From Halococcus agarilyticus (GTDB taxonomy: Archaea; Halobacteriota; Halobacteria; Halobacteriales; Halococcaceae), in the NCBI RefSeq assembly GCF_000334895.1, contig NZ_BAFM01000013.1, forward strand, positions 1 through 64,000: 64,000 nt of DNA. The letters run 5' to 3'. A program made the position numbers and the translations under genes. The notes under the pieces are model-generated. The model was given only the letters and a program-made list of their open reading frames with translations, ran no database searches and had not been told where the DNA came from. Positions within the stretch are counted from its first letter, which is position 1. Every line of letters begins with the position of its first letter. Below are positions 1 through 8,632 of this stretch, one piece after another.

Positions 1-487
1 CGTTGAGGAAGACCTTCGCATTGCCGTTCACGTTGAGGCTCTCGATGTCACCGTCGAAGACGTAGGTATCGGTACCTCCGTAGACGGTGCCCGAGGCGCT
101 CTTGTCGTCGTCGGCGATCGAATCAGCAGGATTGAGCCCAATGCTTTGACTCCTGTCAATTGCCTCGCTAACACTGAAGCTGTAGGCCGAATCGCTTCCC
201 TGACCCTTGATCTCCAACGTGTTCTTGTCGCTGGAATCGTACTGGCTGGGATCGATCTCCTCGCCGTTGAGGAAGACCTTCGCATTACCGTTCACGTTGA
301 GGTTCTCGATGTCACCGTCGAAGACGTAGGTATCGGTACCTCCGTAGACGGTGCCCGAGGCGCTCTTGTCGTCGGCGGCGATCGAATCGGCAGGATTGAG
401 CCCTTTGCTCTGATCCCTATCGATTGCCCCGCTAACACTGAAGCTGTAGGCCGAATCGCTTCCCTGACCCTTGATCTCCAGTGTATT
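1..487 (-). repeat. Tandem 264-bp (88-residue) coding repeats
   Basis: Within the giant surface protein, one full unit runs from 487 down to 224 and the next starts at 223 and is cut by the window edge. The period is exactly 264 bases, so the frame is kept. Units differ at few positions (for example SGAIDR versus SEAIDR). Such identity suggests recent duplication or recombination-driven change in copy number. Confidence 0.85.
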
Positions 488-3400
488 CGCTTCTCCACCA
501 CTAGCTTCAGCGACAGAGACGGCCTTGGTCAGGGTGTTGGTCGCGCCCTGGTCGTCGGTGACCGTCAGGGCGACGTCGTAGTCGCCGGCCGACTCGAAGG
601 CGTGGGTGGGGTTCGCGCCCGCCGCGCTCGCCCCGTCACCGAAGTCCCACGCGTAGCTCGCGATCGAGCCGTCGTCGCTCGAACCCGACGCGTCGAAGGA
701 CACGTCGTCACCCGCAGCAGGGTCCTGCGGCGTGTACTCGAACGCCGCCGCCGGGTCCTCGTTGGCAGCACCGTCGCCGGTCTTCACGATTTCGATGGCC
801 TTGATGTTGGGATTCTCCGCCACGTGTGCGAAGTCGATATTGAGGGTGCCGTCGCTTGGCGTCACCTCGAAGGACTCCATCGCACCCACGTCGTGACCGA
901 ACTGCGCGTACTGATCGTAGTCGTCGAGCTTCGTCTCGCCCTCGATGTTCACGTCGAACTGTCGTGGGCCCTTGTTGTCGTTGCTGTTCGAGCCCGAATC
1001 CGTCAGGAAGATCTCTGCGAAGTACAGCCGCACTTCGTAGGTCGATCCCTGCTGGACATCGAATGCCCACTGCATTTCCTCACCCGTATCGGTATCGTAC
1101 CGTTCCTTCTGGAACAGTGATGCCGGGGTTCCTGATGGCACCGAGCTATCCAATGTAATTGAATCATCCGTACTGTAGGTGCCGTCGCCGCCGGCGCTCA
1201 GGTACGGCGATGGGTTGTTTTTCGTGTCGGCGCTCCACGCCGGACCGCCGTCGGAAGCTGCAACCTCCGAGCCGCCGGTGTTCACGCGGTAGACCGCCTC
1301 GCCGTCCGAGGGCGTACCGCTGTCGGTGTCCTCGACCGTCACGTCGACCGTGTCGGTGTCGGAGCCGCCGTTGCCGTCGGCGACCTCGACCTGGAACGTG
1401 TAGGTCGTATCACCGTCGACGTCGGGTGCGGTGAACGTCACCTGTTCGCCGTCGCTGAAGTCGAGCAGACCGTCGGGCTGGCCGGCGGTCTGGGTCCACG
1501 TGTACCCGAGCGTATCGCCGTTGGGGTCGCTCGAGCCCGAGGCGTCGAGGGTGACCTGGTCGCCCTCCTCGACGGTCTGGTCGTCGCCCGCATCAGCCGT
1601 CGGTGGCTGCTGGGCGGGCGGGTTCACGTAGTCGATGTTGAAGTCCGTCCAGGTCGCATCGAAGGTCGTACCTGCGTTGTACGACGTCGAGATGATGCCG
1701 GCTGCTGGTGCCGTACCATCGGAGCTGTCGAGCCAGCTCGCCGGAACGGCGGTCGGCGTGCCGACCTGGATCTTCTGCCCACCGTTCACCGCGTACTCGG
1801 CGGTGACGGCGACCTCGTCCACGCCATTGTTGGGCGAGGGGTCAGTCGTCGGGTCGATGGTCAGGGAGAGTTCCGTGTTACTCGAGGGGCCCGTCACGCT
1901 GCTGTCCTGTGCGTGCTTGTCGGGGCCGGCGCTGCCGTCGACCTCCTTGAGGAACTGGAGCCCACCGGAGCCGCCTTCGGCGGAGACGATGAGTTTCAGG
2001 TAGTTGTCCTGATCACCGTTGCCGAGGTAGATGCCCATTCCCTGGTAGTTCTGGGGGTCCACAGGGTAGCCGTTGACCGTGGTCGAGATCGTGAACGGCT
2101 GATCCGGCGCGTTGAACCCACGTTGGAACGCGTACTCCTGATCGTTGGTGCTCTGGTAGGTGTCGCCCTTGGGGACGTTTTCGACCGTCAGCACCTGGGC
2201 GGCCCCGCCGACCGTCATCGAGGCGGGGTCATAGAGGCTCTGGTAGTCGTCCTGTCCGTTGGTCATCAGTCCCGTCCAACCCTGGCCGTTCTCGCCGAAC
2301 AGTTCCGTTTCGGAGAGATCCATGTTGACCGGGAGGTTCGTCGTGGTGCCGTCGTCCGGGTCGACCGCGAACGGATCGGACGTGTCGGGCGTGCCGTCGT
2401 TGTCGTCGTCGGAATCCTGACCGTTCGAGATGCCGTCGTCGTCGAAGTCGGCGGGCGTCGAGGCGGCCGAGCACGGGTCCGTGCCCGCGTCGAGCTCCTC
2501 GGCGTTGTTGTAGCCGTCGTTGTCCTCGTCGAGCGAGGCGTCGTCGGCGCCGGTACACTGATCGCCACCGGTGTCGCCGCCGAAGTCGTTCGGTTCGAAG
2601 ACCGTGACACCGTTCCGAGCAGCGAAGACGGTCCCCGGGAAGGGGCCGTCGTCGCCGACGGCCTCAATGCCGAGGATGCCGCTCTGGCTGAAGAAGTTGC
2701 CCTGCTGGCTGGTCACACCGTCGCCGGCGTCGTTGAGCTGCACGCGCTCGACAGAACTGGATCCCTCGACGACGAGCAGGTCGCCCTGCATGGCGCCGCC
2801 GAAGTTCGAGGCAGTGTACTCGTCCATGCCACCGGTCCATCCGAAGGTGTTCCCGAGGGAGTTGTCCTCGGAGGGGTTCTGGTAGTCACACTCGACCGGG
2901 TTCACTTTCGAGGCGGGCACGGGGCTGTTGGACTCGGTGATGTCGAGAACCATGTTCCCGTCCGGGTCGTAGATGTCCGCGCCGGTCGGATTGGCCCGGA
3001 TCGGGGCGGGGTGACCGGCGTAGCTGCCCTCGCTCGCGAGATGGAGCTGGTCGCCGGTACCGCTCCCGGGATCGTTGGGTTCGTTGGTGCAGACGCCGTT
3101 CGGGCCCTCACCGACTGGCTGGCCGCCCCAGCCGCCGTTCGGGCCGTTGTCGATGGCGTAGAGCTGGTCGTTCTCGGACAGCACGAGGTCGTAGGGGTTC
3201 CGGTAGCCGGAGGAGTGAACCTGGACGAGGCCGTTCTCGACCCATTTGGCCTGGTTCACACCGTCGTTGCCACCGAATGGAAGGTCGTCACCGTCAGTGG
3301 AGTCGTCGTTCTGAATGGTTGGGATACCATACAGGAAATCGACATCAGGGTAGTTGCTGTCGTAGCTCTGTAAGTTCTTTTCCTGGTGGTTATTGTTGAT

Positions 3401-4147
3401 CTGCGCCAGGTCGACTGAGAGCACCGCACCCGAGAGCGCGTACTCGGACGAGTACCCGAAGTTGTTGCTGGGTGCGCCCTGGTTCGTGTGGCCCCCCTGG
3501 GCGACGTACAGCGTGTTGCCGTCGTCGCTCAGGTCCAGTCCGTTGGTGGCGTGATTCTCTTCAGAGCGCGGTAGTCCGAGAACCATAACATCGTGATCGA
3601 CGTTCGCCAGGCTCCCGTCATCGTTCCAGTCCAACGTCAGCCGGGAGATCGCGCCGGAGTTGGTGTCCGTGTCGTCATCAACTTGCCCGACGTCGATCGT
3701 CGGGTCGCTCGATGAGACGTAAACGACCGGCTGTGCGGCGGTCCCACCGACCGTCAGGCCCGTTACCTGGCGGGTCGATTCACCGGAATCGATGTTCCCG
3801 TTATCGTCGTGGTTCGGGATGTCTTGAATGGCGCTGATCGCTTCCTGTGAGTCGACGCTATAGGAGTTCTGGCCGTCCCGGGAGACCTCTAGTGCGTAGA
3901 CGACTCCGTTCTGTTTCGAGACGTAGAGCCGGCCGTCGGGCCCGAACTCGAGTGCCGTGAGCGAGCCTTGGCCGAAGCCTTGGAGATCACTCTTGCCGAA
4001 CCCGACATCGGTCTGTGCGGAGGCTGTACCGGTCAACGCGACCGTCCCGGCGAACACTGATGTTACCATCAGTATCGAAAACACGACCGCTAACGTCGGT
4101 TTGATCACCGCTCTGTGCTGCACCGCTGGGTCTCGTCTGAGACTCAT
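1..4147 (-). CDS. Very large secreted multidomain surface protein (C-terminus outside window)
   Basis: The frame stays open from the ATG at 4147 to the window edge (about 1,382 codons), so the C-terminus is missing. Residues 1-44 are a Sec-type signal peptide ending TASA-Q. About 46-525 read as a glucose/sorbosone-dehydrogenase or PQQ-like beta-propeller with short repeated blades such as LTALEFGPDGRLYVSKQNG. About 527-590 hold calcium-type repeats (DEDNDG, DFDDDG, DSDDDNDG). About 600-835 look like a concanavalin/LamG-type fold, 846-940 a PKD/REJ-like domain (DASGSSDPNGD), 947-1120 a malectin-like domain, and 1128-1213 a PKD domain (WDFGDG). From 1221 on, near-identical 88-residue repeats begin (NTLEIKGQGSDSAYSF). 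Domain calls rest on motif recognition. I infer an exported, sugar-binding or sugar-oxidising surface protein. Its anchor, if any, lies beyond the window. Confidence 0.85.
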   Translation of the reverse strand, partial: MSLRRDPAVQHRAVIKPTLAVVFSILMVTSVFAGTVALTGTASAQTDVGFGKSDLQGFGQGSLTALEFGPDGRLYVSKQNGVVYALEVSRDGQNSYSVDSQEAISAIQDIPNHDDNGNIDSGESTRQVTGLTVGGTAAQPVVYVSSSDPTIDVGQVDDDTDTNSGAISRLTLDWNDDGSLANVDHDVMVLGLPRSEENHATNGLDLSDDGNTLYVAQGGHTNQGAPSNNFGYSSEYALSGAVLSVDLAQINNNHQEKNLQSYDSNYPDVDFLYGIPTIQNDDSTDGDDLPFGGNDGVNQAKWVENGLVQVHSSGYRNPYDLVLSENDQLYAIDNGPNGGWGGQPVGEGPNGVCTNEPNDPGSGTGDQLHLASEGSYAGHPAPIRANPTGADIYDPDGNMVLDITESNSPVPASKVNPVECDYQNPSEDNSLGNTFGWTGGMDEYTASNFGGAMQGDLLVVEGSSSVERVQLNDAGDGVTSQQGNFFSQSGILGIEAVGDDGPFPGTVFAARNGVTVFEPNDFGGDTGGDQCTGADDASLDEDNDGYNNAEELDAGTDPCSAASTPADFDDDGISNGQDSDDDNDGTPDTSDPFAVDPDDGTTTNLPVNMDLSETELFGENGQGWTGLMTNGQDDYQSLYDPASMTVGGAAQVLTVENVPKGDTYQSTNDQEYAFQRGFNAPDQPFTISTTVNGYPVDPQNYQGMGIYLGNGDQDNYLKLIVSAEGGSGGLQFLKEVDGSAGPDKHAQDSSVTGPSSNTELSLTIDPTTDPSPNNGVDEVAVTAEYAVNGGQKIQVGTPTAVPASWLDSSDGTAPAAGIISTSYNAGTTFDATWTDFNIDYVNPPAQQPPTADAGDDQTVEEGDQVTLDASGSSDPNGDTLGYTWTQTAGQPDGLLDFSDGEQVTFTAPDVDGDTTYTFQVEVADGNGGSDTDTVDVTVEDTDSGTPSDGEAVYRVNTGGSEVAASDGGPAWSADTKNNPSPYLSAGGDGTYSTDDSITLDSSVPSGTPASLFQKERYDTDTGEEMQWAFDVQQGSTYEVRLYFAEIFLTDSGSNSNDNKGPRQFDVNIEGETKLDDYDQYAQFGHDVGAMESFEVTPSDGTLNIDFAHVAENPNIKAIEIVKTGDGAANEDPAAAFEYTPQDPAAGDDVSFDASGSSDDGSIASYAWDFGDGASAAGANPTHAFESAGDYDVALTVTDDQGATNTLTKAVSVAEASGGEANTLEIKGQGSDSAYSFSVSGAIDRDQSKGLNPADSIAADDKSASGTVYGGTDTYVFDGDIENLNVNGNAKVFLNGEEIDPSQYDSSDKNTLEIKGQGSDSAYSFSVSEAIDRSQSIGLNPADSIADDDKSASGTVYGGTDTYVFDGDIESLNVNGNAKVFLN

Positions 4148-4157
4148 ACTCTTTTCA

Positions 4158-4199
4158 TGAGCGAGAATTTGTATATAGTCATTTACTAATTATCGCTCA
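4158..4199 (-). promoter_or_regulatory. Promoter with inverted repeat flanking the TATA box
   Basis: A TATATA element at 4172-4177 lies about 27 bases before the ATG at 4147, which fits a leaderless transcript. A 7-bp inverted repeat, TGAGCGA at 4158-4164 and TCGCTCA at 4193-4199, brackets the TATA box almost symmetrically. A regulator binding both arms could mask the box; this is inference. Confidence 0.6.
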
Positions 4200-4565
4200 C
4201 AGGATGGGCAAGTACTACGAGATGGGCGGATTTTCACGGGGTGGGAACGGTTTCACGAACTGGGCGACACCGAAGCGATCAAAATAAGGAGCCGACATTA
4301 TGGCAGCTCGCGGGCGGGCATGTCTAGACAAACTGGAGTAGTCGATGAATCGACTGTGACACCGGAGAAGAAACCGATCGAGAGAGCCAGCGGTTGCGAG
4401 GAAGGTCCGTTTGGATCGGAGAGGATTTCTCCCTACTCTCGTTCGCAAACGATCACGCTCCACGGCGTACCGGTAGCGCCGGGGTCGTTCTGGACAGCAA
4501 TCAGGAAGTTCGCCTGCTGGTTTCTGCACCCACGAATCGTCCCGTCCACGGTAGCGGTGCCGGCC
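4200..4565. other. Intergenic stretch without a recognisable gene
   Basis: Only short overlapping frames are present here and none gives a recognisable protein or good codon bias. The left end is the upstream region of the giant surface gene and the right end is the 3' flank of the regulator that ends at 4566. Confidence 0.5.
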
Positions 4566-5369
4566 TCACCGAGGGCTATCAACGAGCGGATCGGGTTCGA
4601 GAGGATCGGACTGATCGCGGTAGGAGGTGTAGGTCGATTCGGCCCACTCACGCACGTCCTCGTTGCTCGTCTCGACCATCGCACGCGGCATCTGTTCTGC
4701 GTCGGTGACCATGATGAGGATCCTGTCGTCCAGAATTGCCATGTTACACGGGAAGTCACCGTCGTACTGATAGATCTCCGTTCGATCCGCCTCGAAGACC
4801 TCCCGGGAGTGTCCCCCGAGTGTGGTGTCAGTGCCGAGGGCGTCGAGCAAGCCCGGCGTGACGATCCCCTCGAACGTCTGTGCCCCTTCGATTACGCTGT
4901 CGCGGATAGCAGCGAGCGTCTGCGGGACGGCCACGGAAGCGAGCATCCGAACGTGTTCCGCCCCCCGAAGTCGTCCCGCCATCGCGAGAATCGGCATGAA
5001 CGGGTTTCCGGTAGTGGCTGTGGTGACAGAGGTGTTCTGCAGCCAGCTGAGATCGAGGTCCATTTCCTCGGTCGGCAGCCAGGTGATCGCCTCGTGGAGC
5101 TGTTCGACCGCCTCCATCGAATCGAGCAGTCGGGTAAATTCCCGCCCGACGAGCTCACCCATCGGCGTTGCTTCGTACGCGTGTCCCTTGCGGACGATCC
5201 AGTCCCGGTCGGTGAAATCCCCGAGAATACGCCCGAGCGTCGAGGACGAAGCCCCGGTCTCCTCCCGGAGTTCGGCGCGGTCGTGAGGTCGGTCAAGGAG
5301 AGAGCGCAGTACCGCCACGCGATGGGCCGACCGAGAGAGGAACTCGATGTGGCTGAGAGCCGGATTCAT
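4566..5369 (-). CDS. FilR1-type winged-helix transcriptional regulator, copy A
   Basis: This 267-residue protein has an N-terminal winged helix (about 1-85: FLSRSAHRVAVLRSLLDRP, then a recognition-helix region around TGASSSTLGRILGDF). A C-terminal ligand-binding region of the FilR1 (DUF1724) type spans about 110-255, with PFMPILAMAGRL and MVTDAEQMPRAM. Length is usual for this haloarchaeal family. It is about 60% identical by eye to the regulator at 7787-8581. It diverges from the small gene at 5683, which is broken by insertion elements. A palindrome at 5398-5412 sits between its TATA box and the expected transcription start, pointing to autoregulation. The effector is unknown. Confidence 0.85.
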   Translation of the reverse strand: MNPALSHIEFLSRSAHRVAVLRSLLDRPHDRAELREETGASSSTLGRILGDFTDRDWIVRKGHAYEATPMGELVGREFTRLLDSMEAVEQLHEAITWLPTEEMDLDLSWLQNTSVTTATTGNPFMPILAMAGRLRGAEHVRMLASVAVPQTLAAIRDSVIEGAQTFEGIVTPGLLDALGTDTTLGGHSREVFEADRTEIYQYDGDFPCNMAILDDRILIMVTDAEQMPRAMVETSNEDVREWAESTYTSYRDQSDPLEPDPLVDSPR

Positions 5370-5397
5370 AGAGGCGCTACGTCATCATCCCGCATAA

Positions 5398-5417
5398 GCC
5401 TAGAATCTAGGCATATA
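5398..5417 (-). promoter_or_regulatory. Palindromic operator-like site and TATA box of regulator copy A
   Basis: GCCTAGA-A-TCTAGGC at 5398-5412 is a perfect 7-bp inverted repeat around one base. It abuts a TATA element (ATATA, about 5413-5417) some 46 bases before the regulator's start codon. The right half, AATCTAGG, recurs at the same distance from the start codon of regulator copy B, so it is probably an autoregulatory site. Confidence 0.65.
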
Positions 5418-5682
5418 GAGTGTCATTGAAATTTAATTTCTCGTCGTTAGGACAGATCATCGACTCCGGGATACATCGGAAGAATTTACAGCAACGTGAA
5501 ACGAACGCAGCCGATCCCTCTACACGGCCGGTTTCGTCCCCACAGGGGAGATGTTCTCACATCGTCCTGGCGTGCCAAATCGGAACACGACTACCGTGAG
5601 CACGAATGTGGCACGTAAGATGTAGAGGCAGGATGAAAACTTGTTAAACATCACCGTCACAACTAACCCTATACGGTGTTGA
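5413..5682. other. Divergent intergenic region between regulator A and its partner gene
   Basis: No gene is seen. The left end carries the regulator's TATA element. Next to the partner gene's start there is a 6-bp inverted repeat, CACCGT at 5652-5657 and ACGGTG at 5673-5678, that could take part in control of the partner gene. This second element has no clear match upstream of partner copy B. Confidence 0.4.
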
Positions 5683-5976
5683 ATGAACTCCGACAAACAG
5701 ATGGGTGATTTCGTCGGTCTTTCATCCGAGATCGAGGACGTGGCAAGGGGTTTCGACCGGCCGGGCCAGTACAGCTACGAGATCGCCGGACGAGAACGGT
5801 CGGGGTCGATGGGATGGGACGTGAGCGAGCGGTCGGATGGCGATGTCGTGGTTGGCTTTCGCTACGAGTTGGACGGACAGGCGTTCGACAGGACCGTGAT
5901 CGGATCCTCGAGAGAGGTCTGCAGCGAGCTGCTCGCCACCCCTGCCCGGGCGTACCTGCGGGGAGGGCTTTATTGA
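5683..5976 (+). pseudogene. 5' part of small partner gene, copy A, cut by an IS5 element
   Basis: The first roughly 95 codons match the intact 192-residue protein at 8899-9477: FDRPGQYSYEI against FTRPGRYTYSI, MGWDVSERSD against MGWSVTRTSD, and VGFRYELDGQ against VGFHYELGAE. Similarity stops at the residues LY, exactly where the IS5 end begins. The stop codon at 5974-5976 is supplied by the insertion element. The matching C-terminal end lies at 7651-7749 beyond the insertions, and about 60 middle residues are lost. Function of the family is not recognised. Confidence 0.85.
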
Positions 5977-6894
5977 ATCCGCAGAGGGCAACGGGACTCA
6001 CGGTTTGAGGGCCAGTTCGAGGTTGTAGACGGCGGCGGTGAGGAAGATTTCACGAAATTGGCGATACCACGCTCGCGCTCGAACGGCGGAGCCGTACGAG
6101 CGCTTGATCACCGAGTTCACGCACTCGCAGATTGAGCGTTGGTGGTAGCGTTCGCTCTCGATGCGCGCGTTGTGCGCGTGATCGTACGGTGCGAAGACGC
6201 GGTGTTTGATTAGCGGACGGACGCCTTCGGCCCGGAGAGCGTCGCGGAAGCTCATGTCGTCGTAGCCCTTGTCAGCGGCCAAATTGAGCAGGCTGCCCGC
6301 GTTCCGCAGGGCGACCTGCGGGCCGCGTTGGTTCCGTTTGGCCACTTCGCACTACAGTGAACGTCGATAACCGCGCCCTGCGCGGTATCGACGAGAAACG
6401 TTGCTTGGATCGTTCGTACGTCTCGATCACACCGCTTGAGGTAGTGGTTCGACGCCTCTCGGCGGTCGAAATAGGTGGCGTCGATGGCGGCGTGGCCCGA
6501 CTGATCGAGCAGTTCCGACGAGAGTCGGAGCAACTCTCGCCAGATACACATCGGTGCTCGGTCGAAGGACCTGCACAGCGCCGATGGACCGATGAACTCG
6601 CCGCGGCGGAGTGCGAGCGCGGCTCGCACTCGCTCCATCTCTTCGGCCCAGTCGAGAACTTCGCTGAGCGTCGCTTCCATGTGAACGCGGAGGAAGTGCA
6701 GGACGGCGTGCTTCCAGCCGGCAACTCCGTTGCCGGCAGGATCGCTGATCTGCATCAGTGCTGCATCGGAGAGTTTTCGTGCTATCGAGACCGCTTGCTT
6801 GACGAAGCGGAAGAGGACCTTCTGCACAACTGGCTTCTTCCGCTTCAACGCTGTCGTTCTACCGACTCAACCTGCCGCCGTTGGTGGATTCAAT
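5972..6894 (-). mobile_element. IS5-family insertion sequence
   Basis: The element is bounded by terminal inverted repeats: ATTGAATCC at 5972-5980 and its complement GGATTCAAT at 6886-6894, with weaker matching further in. It contains one transposase gene on the minus strand. I find no matching target-site duplication at the two flanks. That fits a junction where one flank was later rearranged: the right side abuts a truncated IS4-type transposase gene rather than the interrupted host gene. Confidence 0.8.
5998..6848 (-). pseudogene. IS5-family DDE transposase with a frameshift
   Basis: The N-terminal part, from the ATG at 6848, carries the IS5 start and first catalytic region (HAAIDATYFDRREASNHYL). 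The C-terminal part, down to 5998, has LAADKGYDDMSF and the end motifs HNARIESERYHQRS and RARAWYRQFREI typical of haloarchaeal IS5 transposases. The two parts lie in different frames and join near 6300-6345, after AKWPNG in the first frame. A single-base shift is needed to read a full transposase of about 280 residues. It may be a disabling mutation or, less likely, programmed frameshifting. Confidence 0.8.
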
Positions 6895-7608
6895 AGAACC
6901 GTCGTAATCGAGATAGCCGCGGTCGAAGACCTGAATCGACGAGTCGAGGTCTGCGAAAACCTCGACGTCGCTCTGGAGGTGGTCGAACTGCGTCGGTTCG
7001 CGAGTGTCACCTCCTGTGACGGTCACACCAAGCGGATGTTTATCCTCGCCGTCGACACGTGCGGCCAAATTGAGCTTGAGACCGCCATCAGTTGGCTGGA
7101 TTTCGTGCAGAACCTCATCGTCCTGGAACTCGCTCGGAATAGCAACCGATCTGGTGAGCGTGAGATTCGTTGCGTCGGTCGCGACAACGGCACGGTTAAT
7201 CCGCTCTAACCGCTTGCGCTGAACGCCACGCTGGTGGTACAGCTGCGGGGTGTGGAGTAACTCGAACAGCACGCGAACGACCGCGCGGTAGTCGCGGTCG
7301 TTCGTGCGCCGTGAGAACGTCGAGTCGGCCATGTACTCCATTTGATCGTGGGTGTCAGTCTTCTCAGCGAGCTCAGCCAGCGAATCAGAAGGACTGATTC
7401 CCTCGAAGACACCGACCCTGAGATGGTTGTCGAAGTCGTGTTTCTTGCTGTAGGTGCCGATATCGAACTTTTCAGCAGTCGACTCGCTGTCGACTGCGTC
7501 GAGCAGCGAGTAAAATTCACTCGCAGTGGTCGGTGATTGGTGAAATTCGTCAGGGACCGTTGGCTTCGGTGACCGCCTCGTCTGGGATTCGACCGTGCTT
7601 GCCATCAC
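6859..7608 (-). pseudogene. IS4-family (ISH8-like) transposase, C-terminally truncated
   Basis: The 249-residue frame matches the N-terminal part of haloarchaeal IS4/ISH8-type transposases, with the first catalytic aspartate region (RAVVATDATNLTLTR) and VFDRGYLDYD near its end. After about 237 residues it runs into the IS5 terminus at 6894; the last dozen codons are IS5 sequence. The remaining C-terminal part is not found on the other side of the IS5 element. The likely history is that the IS4 element entered first and a later IS5-linked event removed its other end. Confidence 0.8.
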
Positions 7609-7650
7609 TCCGGGTATGACGGGCGCACACCGGACTTAAATAGTCGAAAC

Positions 7651-7749
7651 GGGACAGGTCTCGTGTTCTATGCTGCGGTCTACCCCACTAAGGGCATGGA
7701 GCCGCTTCTCGAGGTCGAGTTAGCCAGTCACTCCGCGGTCGGTAGCTGA
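7651..7749 (+). pseudogene. 3' remnant of small partner gene, copy A
   Basis: Reading from 7657, the codons give GLVFYAAVYPTKGMEPLLEV and end with TGA at 7747-7749. This aligns with the end of the intact paralogue (GLVFSAISYPSEGGEPLLTI) at the right distance from its stop. It has no start codon of its own. It is the downstream piece of the gene that begins at 5683. This short match is the proof that the insertion elements landed inside that gene. Confidence 0.8.
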
Positions 7750-7786
7750 CGGTGAACCGTCGGCCGGGGCAGTCCCATAGGACCCC

Positions 7787-8581
7787 TCAGCTCGCTCGAA
7801 AGGTGGGGTCGAGGGGTTCTGCCTGGGTCCGATAGGAGTCGTACGTCGATACGGCCCACGACACCACCTCCTCGTTGTCCGAGATGATGAGCGCGCGCGG
7901 CATCTGCCCGCCGTCGGTGACTGTCATCAAGAGTTTGTCATCGGTGATCGCCAGGTTGTACGGGAAATCGTCCTCGTACCGACATACCTCGGAACGATCG
8001 GTGGCGGCGATTTCACGGACGGAAGACTGCATCTCCGGGTCGCTCTCGATCGCGTCGAAGAAGGAGGTAGTGGCGACCATCTGGACAGTCTGTGTTTCGT
8101 TCGTCACTGCCTCCCGGATAACTGCGAGCGGTTGGGGAATGGCGACGGAGGCGATCGCCCGGACCTCCGTCGCCGCCCCGAGCCGCCCGGAGAGTGTGAT
8201 GATCGGCATGAAGGGATTGCCGCCGGCAGCGGTAACCACTTCTGCGTTCTGGAGGCAACTGAGATCGAAATCCATCCCCTCGGACGGCAGCCACGCCACC
8301 GCGTCGTGAAGTTGTTCGACGGTTTCCATCGACTCGAGCACCCGAACGAACTCCCGCCCGATGAGGTCGCCCATCGGTGTCGTCTCGTATCGGTGTCCGG
8401 ACCGGACTACCCATCCCCTGTCCGTGAAATCTCCGAGAATACGCCCGAGCGTCGAGGAGGAGGCGCCGGTCTTTTTCCGTAGCCCGGCCCGGTCGTGAGA
8501 TTCCTGCAGGAGGCTCCGGAGTACGGACACGCGATGGTGTGACCGCGATAGAAACCTGATGTTGTCGAGCGCGGATTCCAT
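7787..8581 (-). CDS. FilR1-type winged-helix transcriptional regulator, copy B
   Basis: This 264-residue paralogue of the regulator at 4566-5369 has the same winged helix (FLSRSHHRVSVLRSLLQE, TGASSSTLGRILGDF) and FilR1-like effector region (PFMPIITLSGRL, MTVTDGGQMPRAL). I chose the ATG at 8581 because the protein then starts MESALDNIRFLSRS, in register with MNPALSHIEFLSRS of copy A; an upstream ATG at 8650 is possible. It diverges from the intact partner gene at 8899. The AATCTAGG element upstream matches copy A in sequence and spacing. Confidence 0.85.
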   Translation of the reverse strand: MESALDNIRFLSRSHHRVSVLRSLLQESHDRAGLRKKTGASSSTLGRILGDFTDRGWVVRSGHRYETTPMGDLIGREFVRVLESMETVEQLHDAVAWLPSEGMDFDLSCLQNAEVVTAAGGNPFMPIITLSGRLGAATEVRAIASVAIPQPLAVIREAVTNETQTVQMVATTSFFDAIESDPEMQSSVREIAATDRSEVCRYEDDFPYNLAITDDKLLMTVTDGGQMPRALIISDNEEVVSWAVSTYDSYRTQAEPLDPTFRAS

Positions 8582-8611
8582 AAGGTGTCTCATACCCCCT
8601 ACCATCGTAAG

Positions 8612-8632
8612 TTCCGAATCTAGGTGGTTAAA
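8612..8632 (-). promoter_or_regulatory. Operator-like half site of regulator copy B
   Basis: CCGAATCTAGG, within 8612-8624, repeats the right half of the perfect palindrome of copy A, 36 bases before the start codon against 35 in copy A. A TTTAAC TATA-like element follows at about 8627-8632. Conservation of both sequence and position between paralogues supports a real control site. Confidence 0.55.

Noticed and set aside
1913-3373. Long plus-strand open frame (486 codons) and another at 146-1120
   Set aside because: Both are antisense to the giant surface protein, which has a signal peptide, recognisable domains and repeats. The plus-strand translations look like shadow sequence (Val/Arg-rich, no motifs).
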